Below, piece by piece: positions 18,041-26,465 of a DNA stretch of 64,000 bases. Origin of the DNA: JANYCO01 sp964437245 (lineage in GTDB: Bacteria; Bacteroidota; Bacteroidia; Cytophagales; Cytophagaceae); the NCBI GenBank assembly GCA_964437245.1, contig CAYTGJ010000003.1:1-64000 (forward strand), given 5' to 3'. Position 1 is the first letter of the stretch; every line of letters begins with the position of its first letter. The notes under the pieces are model-generated. The model was not told the DNA's origin. It was given only the letters and a program-made list of their open reading frames with translations, and ran no database searches. The translations under genes were made by a program, and so were the position numbers.

Positions 18041-19654
18041 ATGGCAGGCGGAAAAGAAACCCCTAGACAGAAGATGATTGGTATGATGTACCTTGTATTG
18101 ACAGCCCTGCTGGCTCTGCAAGTATCATCTGCGATCATGGAGAAATTCAAATTTCTCGATGACAGTTTGCAGATTGCAAACGAAAGTGCCGAAAAAGGTA
18201 ACGTAGCTCTTGAGAAAAAAATCGAGAAAACTGTTGCTGACGGTGGAAACAAAGCAACTGACAAAGCAGTACTGGATAAAGCACTGGCTGTTAGAAAAGA
18301 AGCAACGGAGATCAAAAATTTTATCGATAGACTTAGAAAATCGATTATTGATACTACCGGAGGTTACGAAGATAATGACCCTACTAAAATGTACATAGGT
18401 GCAAAAGAAGAAGGCCTTATCGAAGTAATGATGATTGGAACAGAAGGTTCTAAAAAAGGAAAAGGATACGTTCTTCAGAAAGAAGTAAACAATTTCGTAG
18501 ATGATGTAAACAAAGTGCTGGGTAAGAAAGAATATTCTTACATCGCTCTGGATGCAAAAGACGATAAGAGAATTTCCAGCGAAGAGCAAAGAAGAAAAGA
18601 CTTTGCAGAGTTGAACTTTGGACAAACTCCAATGGTGGCTGCAATGGCTGTACTAAGTAACCTGGAAGCTGAAGTTTTGAAAATTGAGTCTAGTGCTCTT
18701 GAAAAATTAGCTTCAGAAGTAGGTGCTTCGGATCTTAAGTTTGACCAGGTAATCGCAATGGTTAGACCTTCTTCAAGAGTTGTAGCAGCTGGTACTAAAT
18801 ACGAAGCAGAAATGTTCCTTGCTGCTTCTGCAAGTACGATTACTCCTACCATGACTGCAAGAGGTGCTAACATTCCTGTTGATCCTAAAACCAAACTTGG
18901 AAAAGTAAGTTTCATGGCTCAGGCTGGTGGTGCATTTGATGCAAAAGAAAATGCGTTCAAGCAGCAGTGGGAAGGTAAAGTGACTTTCAAATTCAAAGGA
19001 AAAGATACTACCTTCATCGTAAAAACAGATTACTTCGTAGCGAAACCTGTTATCCAGGTTCAATCTGGTTCGGTATCTGCTCTTTACAGAAACTGTGGTA
19101 ACGAATTGAATGTACAGGTGCCTGCTCTTGGTCAGGAATACAGACCAGTATTTTCAGCTACAGGAGCTGACGTAGTAGTGGGTGCTAAAACCGGCGAGGT
19201 TACGTTGATTCCAACTGGTACAACAGTAAAACTGAAAGTTTCCAGCAATGGTAACTATATCGGAGATCAGGATTTCAAAGTAAGATTGATCCCAAAACCA
19301 GAAATTCAGGCATTGTCTAACGGTAAGCCGGTAGATGAAAAGCAAGGTGCTGCTGCTCCTGGTCCTAGATCGATCACAATGAAAGCTATTCCTGACGAAT
19401 CTTTCAAGACTTTCCTTCCTAAGGATGCTCGTTATAGAGTAGCAGAGTGGGATTGTATACTTGTAAGAGGAAAGAGACCTGTAGCTCAGCAGAAAGTTAC
19501 ATCAGAAACTGCAAACCTGGCTTCATTTGCTGCACAAGCACAAGCAGGGGACAGAATTCTGATAGAGGTGAAATCAGTAATCAGAACTAACTATCAGAAC
19601 AAAACTGAGAATGTTAACCTGGGTACTGTAATTAAAAACATCCCTCTGCACTAA
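18041..19654 (+). CDS. gldM: GldM type IX secretion motor protein
   Basis: The partner of GldL in the inner membrane motor; it spans the periplasm and transmits torque to the GldKN ring. 537 residues. One N-terminal transmembrane helix follows the conserved GGKETPRQKMIGMMYLVLTA start. A long helical region and several beta domains of the periplasmic shaft follow, ending in the conserved LIEVKSVIRTNYQNK stretch and a short NIPLH tail. Its length and order match other GldM/PorM proteins. It is 23 bases ahead of gldN. Codon use is markedly uniform (many GCT, AAA, GTA), consistent with high expression. Confidence 0.97.
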   Translation: MAGGKETPRQKMIGMMYLVLTALLALQVSSAIMEKFKFLDDSLQIANESAEKGNVALEKKIEKTVADGGNKATDKAVLDKALAVRKEATEIKNFIDRLRKSIIDTTGGYEDNDPTKMYIGAKEEGLIEVMMIGTEGSKKGKGYVLQKEVNNFVDDVNKVLGKKEYSYIALDAKDDKRISSEEQRRKDFAELNFGQTPMVAAMAVLSNLEAEVLKIESSALEKLASEVGASDLKFDQVIAMVRPSSRVVAAGTKYEAEMFLAASASTITPTMTARGANIPVDPKTKLGKVSFMAQAGGAFDAKENAFKQQWEGKVTFKFKGKDTTFIVKTDYFVAKPVIQVQSGSVSALYRNCGNELNVQVPALGQEYRPVFSATGADVVVGAKTGEVTLIPTGTTVKLKVSSNGNYIGDQDFKVRLIPKPEIQALSNGKPVDEKQGAAAPGPRSITMKAIPDESFKTFLPKDARYRVAEWDCILVRGKRPVAQQKVTSETANLASFAAQAQAGDRILIEVKSVIRTNYQNKTENVNLGTVIKNIPLH

Positions 19655-19677
19655 GAATAAATTAAACAAGAAAGGTT

Positions 19678-20532
19678 ATGAAAAAGTTAGGTGTTATTTT
19701 AATGGGTTTGGTAATGTCTGTAGGCATTGCGTACGGTCAGGAAACTGATGGCGCTGCTACAGCAGGTACTGCAAGCGAAGATACAGGATATAATCCTCTT
19801 TCTGTAAGACCGATTCACGTTTCGGACATCATGTGGAAGAAAACGTTGTTAAGAGCAATCGATTTGCGTGAGAAACAAAATAAACCTTTGTTTTCAAGAA
19901 ACAGGGAAATCACGAGATTGCTTATCGATGCTGTAACAAAAGGTGATATCACTCCTTATGCAAACGATTCATTGGAAAGAAAAATTACCATTGATGACTT
20001 TAATGAGGCAATGTTGATACCAATAGAGGGCGGTACGCTTACTGCTGAAGAAAAAGAAATTGCACTGGCAAACGGTGACTCTTCTGTTCTTCAAATGGGT
20101 GGTCCTGCTTACTATTTTCCTACTGACCTTTATCAGTTGACCATTAAAGAAGACCTGATTTTTGACAAACAAAGATCAAGATTGTATTACGATATCCTTG
20201 CACTGACCGTTTATGTTCCTGCGGATCTTCCGTCAAACATCAAAGGTATTGAGCAGGTAGTAGCATCGTTCTCATACAAAGACCTGGTAGAAAAAGTGTT
20301 TAAGGACAATCCTAAGGCTATCTGGTTCAACGTACAGAACGATCAGCAGCACAAGAACCTTGCTGATGCATTTGACCTGAGACTCTTCAGTTCATATATC
20401 ACTAAAGTATCTAACCCGAACGATGCGTATCTGGTAGATATCTACGGTGGAGATCAGCAGAAAGGTATCATGGCTTCTCAGTGGGCTGCTATGGAACTTC
20501 TTGAGTTCGAGCACAACCTGTGGGAGTTTTAA
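19678..20532 (+). CDS. gldN: GldN type IX secretion ring protein
   Basis: A periplasmic protein that binds GldK to form the outer membrane-associated T9SS ring. 284 residues with signal peptide MKKLGVILMGLVMSVGIAYG. The mature part carries the family segments RPIHVSDIMWKKTLLRAIDLREKQN near the start of the fold (first half RPIHVSDIMWKK is diagnostic), LYYDILALTVYVP and VSNPNDAYLVDIYGG. It is the last gene of the cluster and is followed 25 bases later by a strong terminator, which closes the gldKLMN transcript. Confidence 0.96.
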   Translation: MKKLGVILMGLVMSVGIAYGQETDGAATAGTASEDTGYNPLSVRPIHVSDIMWKKTLLRAIDLREKQNKPLFSRNREITRLLIDAVTKGDITPYANDSLERKITIDDFNEAMLIPIEGGTLTAEEKEIALANGDSSVLQMGGPAYYFPTDLYQLTIKEDLIFDKQRSRLYYDILALTVYVPADLPSNIKGIEQVVASFSYKDLVEKVFKDNPKAIWFNVQNDQQHKNLADAFDLRLFSSYITKVSNPNDAYLVDIYGGDQQKGIMASQWAAMELLEFEHNLWEF

Positions 20533-20557
20533 TCTGATCTGTATAAAATACAAATAT

Positions 20558-20587
20558 AAAAAGGGAAGCGATTTGCTTCCCTTTTTT
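20558..20587 (+). terminator. Terminator of the gldKLMN operon
   Basis: A 12-base perfect stem (AAAAAGGGAAGC and GCTTCCCTTTTT) with a 5-base loop and a T-run of six. It can also act on the minus strand because of the A-run on the left. Confidence 0.95.
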
Positions 20588-20690
20588 ATTTCCGGTGATT
20601 TGTGTTGAAATCAGGCTACCTATAAATGGAATCAACAAAAACGGGTAGAGAGTAAGTAGTGAAGAAATTTTCTTCACAATAATACTATTC

Positions 20691-20860
20691 CTGGATGCCC
20701 GATTCAAGATTCCATACACAAGATGCTTTCAGTAGTTGGTGGAGGTTGCTACAAAATATTGGTATCCCTCTGCAAAAACAGGATTGGGCCGGATCGGCAG
20801 GCCTATTCTTTTATCTTTCTTTCTCCGGTATCAGGCATCTTGTATCTTGAAAGAATCTTA
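20691..20860. repeat. Intergenic repeat, copy A (MITE-like)
   Basis: The longest of three related intergenic elements. It begins CTGGATGCCCGATTCAAGAT and ends GCATCTTGTATCTTGAAAG. The ends are inverted: TTCAAGAT plus ACAAGATGC (with 7 bases inserted between them) on the left match the reverse complement of GCATCTTGTATCTTGAA on the right. Its middle (TATTGGTAT, CAAAAACA) resembles copy C. It lies in the 354-base gap between gldN and the 3' end of uvrC, which otherwise holds only the gldN terminator. No coding capacity. Confidence 0.7.
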
Positions 20861-20886
20861 AAAATTACTCTGGACAACCTATAAGT

Positions 20887-22668
20887 TTATTTCAGATGCT
20901 CTTTTAGTTTCTGGGCTTTGGAAGCTCCGATGACCAGCGCTATTTCTTCTTCCGTGGATTCTTTTATTTTTCGTACACTTTTAAAGTGTTTCAGCAGCTT
21001 TTTGATTGTGGCTTCGCCTATGTCAGGAATGTCTTCCAGGGAGGATTTAATGCTTGATTTACTACGTTTATTACGATGGTGTGTGATCCCGAACCGGTGT
21101 GCCTCGTCCCGCATATACTGAATGAGCCGGAGGGACTCTGATTTTTTGTCGATATACAGAGGGAACTCGTCTCCCGGAAAAAATATTTCTTCAAGATTCT
21201 TCGCAATTCCGATGATCGGGATCCGTCCATAGAGCTTAAGGTCAGTTAGGGCCATGACGGCAGAACTGAGCTGGCCTTTTCCCCCGTCTACAATGATGAG
21301 TTTGGGTAAAGGAAGGTTGTCCTCGATACAACGTCTGTACCGTCTGGTAATGACTTCGTACATAGTCGCAAAATCGTTTGGCCCTTCTACCGTTTTTACA
21401 TTATAATGCCTGTAATCTTTTTTGGAAGGTTTTGCATTTTTGAAACATACCATGGCAGACACCGCATCGGTTCCCTGGAAGTTGGAGTTGTCAAAGCATT
21501 CGATGTGATCGGGGAGGTCCCGGAGGGAAAGATCCTTCTGCAACTTCTCCATGATCCGTTTACTGCTGTCTTCAGCATTGACCTGGTTCAGTTTTTCCAG
21601 TTGGTATACACTGTTTTTGAGGGAGATATCAAGTAGCTTTTTTCGGTCTCCTTTTTGAGGGATCGTAATCTGTATCGTATCAGAAGGAAATTCCATTTCA
21701 ACGTTTACCACCAGTTCTTTGGATTCGTCTTTGAGGGATTCCCTTATGTTGAGGATAGCTTGTTGTAAGATCTCGGCATCTTCTTCGTCCAGTTTCTTTT
21801 TGATTTCAATGGTCTTGGATTGCAGGATAGAACCGTTGATGATCTTGAGGTAATTGACCGCTGCATATTTTTCATCGCTCGCAATGGTGTACACTGCCAG
21901 TTCTTCAATATTGGGACTTACAATTACAGAGTTCTTATGAAAACGTTCAAGGCTTTCTAGTTTAGAACGGAAATATTCTGCTTTTTCAAATTCCAGATTA
22001 TGGGAAGCTTCCAGCATCTGTTCCCGGAAATACGATTTAACGGGAGAAAGATTTCCTTTAAGGATATTGACCGTCAGTTTTATTTTTTCCAGGTATTCTT
22101 CCTCTTTATCCAATCCTTCGCATGGGCCTTTGCAGTTACCGATATGGTATTCCAGGCATACTTTGTATTTATTGTCCGAAATATTTTTTTCGCTGAGATT
22201 CAAAGAGCAGGTACGTAGCTGGAACGATTTGTTCACCAGATCCACGACCGTATTCATCGCTCCTACACTGGTATAGGGACCGAAGTAGGTACCGAGGGTC
22301 TTGTCTACTTTCCGGGTGGTCAAGACTCGGGGAAAACGTTCCTTAGTAAGGAGAATATAAGGATACGTTTTGTCGTCGCGGAGAAGAATATTATACTTGG
22401 GGTGGTATTCTTTGATCAGAGTATTTTCCAGGATCAATGCGTCAAATTCGGTATGGACGATCGTGTATTCTATATTGTCGATCAATGAAACGAGCTTCCT
22501 GGTTTTTACATCCAGGGACTCTATTCTTGAAAAATAACTGCTTACCCTTTTACGCAGATCTTTTGCTTTCCCAACGTAGATCAGCTCTTTCTCTTTGTTG
22601 AAATAACGATAAACCCCCGGTTTTTCCGGGAGGTTCCGAATGATCTCTTTTAATGCCTCTTCTGCCAT
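20887..22668 (-). CDS. uvrC: Excinuclease ABC subunit C
   Basis: The dual-incision nuclease of nucleotide excision repair; it acts after UvrA/UvrB mark a lesion. 593 residues. An N-terminal GIY-YIG nuclease domain (GVYRYFNKEKELIYVGKAKD, with arginine and glutamate further on) makes the 3' cut. A UVR motif (SHNLEFEKAEYFRSKLE) binds UvrB. The RNase H-like domain (CFDNSNFQGTDAVSAMV, IIVDGGKGQLSS) makes the 5' cut, and two helix-hairpin-helix motifs (DIPDIGEATIKKLLKHF) bind DNA at the end. It is transcribed against the gld cluster and is bracketed by two copies of the intergenic repeat. A TATATTTG box 7 bases ahead of the ATG supports this start. Confidence 0.97.
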   Translation of the reverse strand: MAEEALKEIIRNLPEKPGVYRYFNKEKELIYVGKAKDLRKRVSSYFSRIESLDVKTRKLVSLIDNIEYTIVHTEFDALILENTLIKEYHPKYNILLRDDKTYPYILLTKERFPRVLTTRKVDKTLGTYFGPYTSVGAMNTVVDLVNKSFQLRTCSLNLSEKNISDNKYKVCLEYHIGNCKGPCEGLDKEEEYLEKIKLTVNILKGNLSPVKSYFREQMLEASHNLEFEKAEYFRSKLESLERFHKNSVIVSPNIEELAVYTIASDEKYAAVNYLKIINGSILQSKTIEIKKKLDEEDAEILQQAILNIRESLKDESKELVVNVEMEFPSDTIQITIPQKGDRKKLLDISLKNSVYQLEKLNQVNAEDSSKRIMEKLQKDLSLRDLPDHIECFDNSNFQGTDAVSAMVCFKNAKPSKKDYRHYNVKTVEGPNDFATMYEVITRRYRRCIEDNLPLPKLIIVDGGKGQLSSAVMALTDLKLYGRIPIIGIAKNLEEIFFPGDEFPLYIDKKSESLRLIQYMRDEAHRFGITHHRNKRSKSSIKSSLEDIPDIGEATIKKLLKHFKSVRKIKESTEEEIALVIGASKAQKLKEHLK

Positions 22669-22675
22669 TGCTATA

Positions 22676-22683
22676 CAAATATA
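22676..22683 (-). promoter_or_regulatory. TAnnTTTG -7 box of uvrC
   Basis: TATATTTG on the minus strand matches the Bacteroidota -7 consensus, 7 bases ahead of the uvrC ATG, predicting a nearly leaderless transcript. No good TTG at -33 was seen. Confidence 0.5.
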
Positions 22684-22779
22684 ATTAAAAAAAGAACGTG
22701 ATACTTTGAGTCCTCCGGGAGAGATGTTTTGAAAATCTGTTATATTAGGTTATTAGAATGTGCCGGATTAATTTTAATA

Positions 22780-22891
22780 GGATGCCGGGATACCCGATTC
22801 AAGATGTAGATAGGAGTTTATGAAATTGTTCCAGCACAATCGTATTTCTCTGGCATCCGGGATCATGCATCTGGTATATTGAAAACATCTT
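22780..22891. repeat. Intergenic repeat, copy B (MITE-like)
   Basis: It begins AGGATGCCGGGATACCCGAT, continues TTCAAGAT, and ends GCATCTGGTATATTGAAAAC. It shares with copy C the 18-base block AGGAGTTTATGAAATTGT and the left end GGATACxCGATTCAAGAT. It lies between uvrC and the Crp-family gene, in the same orientation as copy A on the other side of uvrC. Confidence 0.7.
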
Positions 22892-22954
22892 ACTATTACC
22901 CGGTGACATTCTATTGATCATTAATGCAGAAGATTCTAACCAGTTTGATATCGT

Positions 22955-23527
22955 ATGCCACTTGATTTTATACATACTTTAAAACAGTTGATAGACCTTC
23001 CGGAGCCAGAGGAGGAAAAAATCCTGAAGCTGATCAGACCTGTGACGGTCCGGAAAGGAGCGTATTATATCGAGGACGGACAGGTTCCGAAACGTTTTGG
23101 TTTTGTATCGGAAGGCTTATTCCGGTACTTATACAGAGATACGAATGGAAATGAGTTTACTAAAAATTTTTTACCGGAAGGTAGTTTTATTGCGTCTTAT
23201 TCTGCGATGGTAGCGCAGCAACCTTCCTCCATGTTTATCGAAGCACTGGAGGACAGTATGATTTATGAATTGAATTATGCAGACTGGATTGAGCTGAAAA
23301 AAGATCATCCCTGCTGGAATTTTTTACTGATCGCTATTCTTGAAAAAGTGTTCTCCGTCAAGGAAAGCCGGGAACGGGATTTACTTTTACTGGATGCTCA
23401 GCAGCGGTATGATATTTTCAGAGAAGAATATCCAGGGTTGGAATCCAGGATCAGACAGCACATGATCGCTTCGTATCTTGGGATCTCTCCGGTTTCATTA
23501 AGCAGATTACTACACAAAGAACGTTAA
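22955..23527 (+). CDS. Crp/Fnr family transcriptional regulator
   Basis: A 190-residue DNA-binding regulator. Residues 20-110 form a cyclic-nucleotide-binding-like beta roll (GAYYIEDGQVPKRFGFVSEG, NFLPEGSFIASY). Residues 140-190 form a compact winged helix (RIRQHMIASYLGISPVSLSR). No Fnr-type cysteines are present, and the canonical cAMP-binding arginine-serine motif is not evident, so it may sense a redox or metabolite signal or be ligand-independent. It sits 64 bases upstream of a short-chain dehydrogenase in the same direction, an arrangement typical of a regulator and its target. A GTTAAC/GTTAAT dyad spans its stop codon and could be an operator or terminator. Confidence 0.88.
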   Translation: MPLDFIHTLKQLIDLPEPEEEKILKLIRPVTVRKGAYYIEDGQVPKRFGFVSEGLFRYLYRDTNGNEFTKNFLPEGSFIASYSAMVAQQPSSMFIEALEDSMIYELNYADWIELKKDHPCWNFLLIAILEKVFSVKESRERDLLLLDAQQRYDIFREEYPGLESRIRQHMIASYLGISPVSLSRLLHKER

Positions 23528-23544
23528 CATACGTTAATGTTTTT
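23520..23544 (+). terminator. Possible hairpin or operator between regulator and dehydrogenase
   Basis: AACGTTAAC (23520-23528) and GTTAATGTT (23533-23541) form an inverted repeat with one G-U pair around ATAC, followed by TTT. It overlaps the regulator's stop codon. It may be a weak terminator or a binding site for the Crp-family protein itself; the sequence does not decide. Confidence 0.4.
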
Positions 23545-23591
23545 GTGGACGGCCGTTGTTTCCTTTGCATAGGAATAACAATTTAAAGAAT

Positions 23592-24326
23592 ATGCTAACA
23601 GGAAACACAATACTCATTACCGGTGGAGGTTCGGGAGTAGGCTTACAACTGGCGGGAGAGTTGATAAAAAATAATAATAAGGTATTGGTCTGCGGACGCT
23701 CGGAAGAAAAATTACAGCAAGCAAAACATCAGCTACCGTCTCTGGAAATCTTCTCCTGCGATTTAAGCCAGGAGAAAGAGTGTCTTCGGTTGTTTGAATG
23801 GGTAGAACGCTTTCATCCCTCCTGTAATGTTCTGATCAATAATGCTGCAGTTGCTCATGAAGCGTTGTTTGATACAGAACAGGAGGTAGTCAGGATGGCA
23901 GAGGAAGAATTTCAGGTCAACGTTCTTACTCCGGTCAGACTTTCCAAACTATTCCTGCCCTTGCTCATGAAGAATAAGAATGCTCATCTGATCAATATTA
24001 CTACGGGATTGATTTATGTTCCAAGGGTTGCCTACCCGTTTTACAACGCAACCAAAGCGGCTTTACATTCGTTTACCCAGGTACTCAGGGTGCAATTGGC
24101 AGGGAAACCGATCCGGGTGACCGAAGTGCTTTTACCAGTGGTGGATACACCCTGGCACCGGGAAACTGTACCAAGGTCTGCTATTCCGGTGGAAAAAGCG
24201 GTGAAGGAAATGCTTTCGGGAATTAATAAAGGGAAACAGGAGGTTCGTGTAGGGCTGGTAGCCATACTTTACTGGCTCGTAAGGATCGCTCCCGGGTTTG
24301 CTTTCAGAAAGATAAATGCATTATAA
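23592..24326 (+). CDS. Short-chain dehydrogenase/reductase (DltE-like)
   Basis: A classical SDR of 244 residues. It shows the TGGGSGVG dinucleotide motif, VCGRSEEKL after strand 2 (the arginine suggests NADPH preference), NVLINNAAVA, and the catalytic YNATK. The usual catalytic serine region reads NITTGLIY, with threonine at the expected place. The start at 23592 (MLTGNTILITGGG) fits the fold; the upstream ATG at 23556 would add a non-homologous 12 residues. The C-terminal third ends in a hydrophobic stretch. The substrate is unknown. The promoter region has TTTTTG then TTTCCTTTG, a near-match to the phylum's consensus. Probably controlled by the upstream Crp-family regulator. Confidence 0.88.
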   Translation: MLTGNTILITGGGSGVGLQLAGELIKNNNKVLVCGRSEEKLQQAKHQLPSLEIFSCDLSQEKECLRLFEWVERFHPSCNVLINNAAVAHEALFDTEQEVVRMAEEEFQVNVLTPVRLSKLFLPLLMKNKNAHLINITTGLIYVPRVAYPFYNATKAALHSFTQVLRVQLAGKPIRVTEVLLPVVDTPWHRETVPRSAIPVEKAVKEMLSGINKGKQEVRVGLVAILYWLVRIAPGFAFRKINAL

Positions 24327-24511
24327 ACCCCGGGTAGATATATTTATTGTTTGTTTTGTAATCTTTCAGGATTGTAGCTATAATGCAGGAAGGTCAGCAT
24401 TGTGTTTGAGACGGAACAGTGATTCAGCCAGGTGGTCTGTTTACCCATGTTCATGGTCTCACAATGTGCCTCCGTCGTATCCACCGGGGATATTTAAAGG
24501 GAAATTTTTGT

Positions 24512-25777
24512 ATGATCAATGTATTGATACATCCGTTACTGCACTCTCCTAAGCACAAGGATTATAAAAAGGCCAGGATCTATACCTGGGCAATGGCTGT
24601 GATAGGGTTGTTTCTTATTCCTTATTGTATTTATTATTATATAGAATACCCGGATGATGTACGCAAGAACATGACCAACCTTGTATTTGGCAGTTTATTC
24701 CTTGTAGCGATATTATTGGGACGGTTCAGTAGTGAGATTAAATATCCAGCCATTTTTGTATCGCTCATTTCGTATCCTCCGGTGATGATCAGTGTGTATT
24801 ATACAGGAGGAATTTATTCGGTGGATATGGTTTGGTTCTTTTTGTGCATCTTTTCCCAGTGCATTTTTCTTGATTACCGCGTTGGAATAGTTGCTTCGGT
24901 GATCGTAACATTCTATTATCTCTATTTATACTTGGAAGAGCTGGCTCTTCCACCGGAGAATAATCTGTTTAAGAAATACATTGTCGAACATGGCAGCACT
25001 CATCAGTTTTTCACGTTGGTATTTGTGACCCTTTTGATTGTCGCATTGTTGAGTACTTTTGCCAAGACGCTTGCAGCAGCTAATAAAAAGCTGGAAGATT
25101 TTTCCCGGGAACGGATCTATACCCTTGAAAACGGATTGCTGGAAAAAACCAAAGAACTTAGCCAGGTACGTCAGACACTTGCAAAAGATTTTCATGATGA
25201 AATGGGGAATAAACTGGCGAGTATAGGTTTGTTGTCCCAGTCAATAGGATTAAAGATCCATGATCAGACTTCCCCGGATGAGATCCGGAAGCTGCTTGCG
25301 ACCATTGAAATACGTTCCAAAGAACTTTATGAGGGAACCAAAGATTTTATCTGGTCGATCGATCTGAAAAGTGACTATACGGATGAACTGTTTGTCTACA
25401 TCCGGGATTTCGGAGAAATATTTTTTGAACCCCTGCAGATAAGCTTTTATTCTTCCTATCATAAAACTTCGGCCCTTCCCTCCCGCCTGGCGGCTACTCA
25501 CGGAAGACAATTGGTATATATCTGCAAGGAGATCATGACCAATTCGGCCAAACATGCAGAGTGTACAGAAGTGTCTTTGATCATGAATGTGCAGGAGGAT
25601 CATTTGGAAATCTCACTGGGAGACAATGGGAAAGGATTTTTGGTAGAGGATACTGTCAAAAGAGGACTTCGGAATATTGAACAACGTATCAATGCCATGA
25701 ACGGACAGTATGAAGTAGTCAGTACTTCAGAGGGAACCCGTTATAAAATAAAACTTTTTTTGAACAAGATACCCTAA
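24512..25777 (+). CDS. Membrane histidine kinase, HisKA_3 type (first of tandem pair)
   Basis: A sensor kinase of about 421 residues. Five to six transmembrane helices cover residues 22-190, with no large periplasmic domain. A short coiled coil (NKKLEDFSRERIYTLENGL) leads to the phosphoacceptor helix LAKDFHDEMGNKLASI with His228. The HATPase domain has KEIMTNSAKHA (N box) and LGDNGKGF (G1 box). The HD following pattern (FHDEMG) is that of NarX/DesK-type kinases, which pair with LuxR-type regulators, as the next gene shows. The ATG at 24512 is preferred, because in-frame upstream sequence from 24419 is Cys/Arg-rich and not membrane-like. The stimulus is unknown. Paralogous to the kinase at 26466. 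Confidence 0.9.
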   Translation: MINVLIHPLLHSPKHKDYKKARIYTWAMAVIGLFLIPYCIYYYIEYPDDVRKNMTNLVFGSLFLVAILLGRFSSEIKYPAIFVSLISYPPVMISVYYTGGIYSVDMVWFFLCIFSQCIFLDYRVGIVASVIVTFYYLYLYLEELALPPENNLFKKYIVEHGSTHQFFTLVFVTLLIVALLSTFAKTLAAANKKLEDFSRERIYTLENGLLEKTKELSQVRQTLAKDFHDEMGNKLASIGLLSQSIGLKIHDQTSPDEIRKLLATIEIRSKELYEGTKDFIWSIDLKSDYTDELFVYIRDFGEIFFEPLQISFYSSYHKTSALPSRLAATHGRQLVYICKEIMTNSAKHAECTEVSLIMNVQEDHLEISLGDNGKGFLVEDTVKRGLRNIEQRINAMNGQYEVVSTSEGTRYKIKLFLNKIP

Positions 25778-25812
25778 CCGTTTTGGTTAGTACAAGAGAT
25801 CAAAAGATTCCA

Positions 25813-25820
25813 TAACTTTG
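25813..25820 (+). promoter_or_regulatory. TAnnTTTG -7 box ahead of the first response regulator
   Basis: TAACTTTG lies 4 bases ahead of the ATG at 25825. A small hairpin (CTAACC/GGTTAG, 25774-25790) overlaps the kinase stop just upstream. The regulator may therefore have its own leaderless promoter in addition to readthrough from the kinase. Confidence 0.58.
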
Positions 25821-25824
25821 ACCT

Positions 25825-26454
25825 ATGGACAGTTCACCATACCGGATCATGATTGTAGAGGACAACTTCGATGTAAGGGAAGCCTTTGCAACATTGATCA
25901 ATACAGATGAGCGCTATCAGGTGGTCAACAGTTATGAAGATGCGGAAAGTGCTCTTCACAATCTTGTGCAGGACCGGCCGGATATTATTCTCATGGATAT
26001 TGACCTGCCCGGGATCAATGGAATAGAAGCGTGCCGGAAAATAAAACAAATCTTCCCGCAGGTTAGCATCATCATTATTACCGTATTTGAAAACAGCCCC
26101 AGAGTGTATGAAGCACTTTGCGTGGGAGCCACAGGATACCTTACCAAAAATACCAATTACAGTGATTTGCTGAGGGCGCTGAACGAGGTGATAGAAGGAG
26201 GAGCTCCTATGAGTGCCAATATTGCCCGTATGGTGGTCAATTCTTTTCATAAAAACATAAAGACTCCTCTTACGGAAAGAGAAACAGAGGTGTTGTTGAA
26301 ACTCTCCGACGGGAAAAGTTATAAATCAATTGCCGAGTTACTGGATGTCAGTATGGCTACGGTGAAGTTTCACATCCGTAATATTTATATCAAACTTCAG
26401 GTAAGCAATAAAGAAGACGCCATCACCCTGGCCCGTAAAGAGCGTTATATCTAG
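25825..26454 (+). CDS. NarL/LuxR-family response regulator (first of tandem pair)
   Basis: A 209-residue regulator. The receiver domain (residues 6-125) has acidic VEDN, the phosphoacceptor Asp58 in LMDIDLPG, and conserved Thr and Lys in IITVFENS and YLTKNT. The C-terminal LuxR-type helix-turn-helix reads LTERETEVLLKLSDGKSYKS, then IAELLDVSMATVKFHIRNIY. It is expected to be phosphorylated by the kinase 47 bases upstream and to activate transcription as a dimer. Its closest relative in the window is the regulator at 27719, with the same order and near-identical key blocks (GAPMSxxIARMVVxSF). Confidence 0.94.
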   Translation: MDSSPYRIMIVEDNFDVREAFATLINTDERYQVVNSYEDAESALHNLVQDRPDIILMDIDLPGINGIEACRKIKQIFPQVSIIIITVFENSPRVYEALCVGATGYLTKNTNYSDLLRALNEVIEGGAPMSANIARMVVNSFHKNIKTPLTERETEVLLKLSDGKSYKSIAELLDVSMATVKFHIRNIYIKLQVSNKEDAITLARKERYI

Positions 26455-26465
26455 AAGATGGAATA

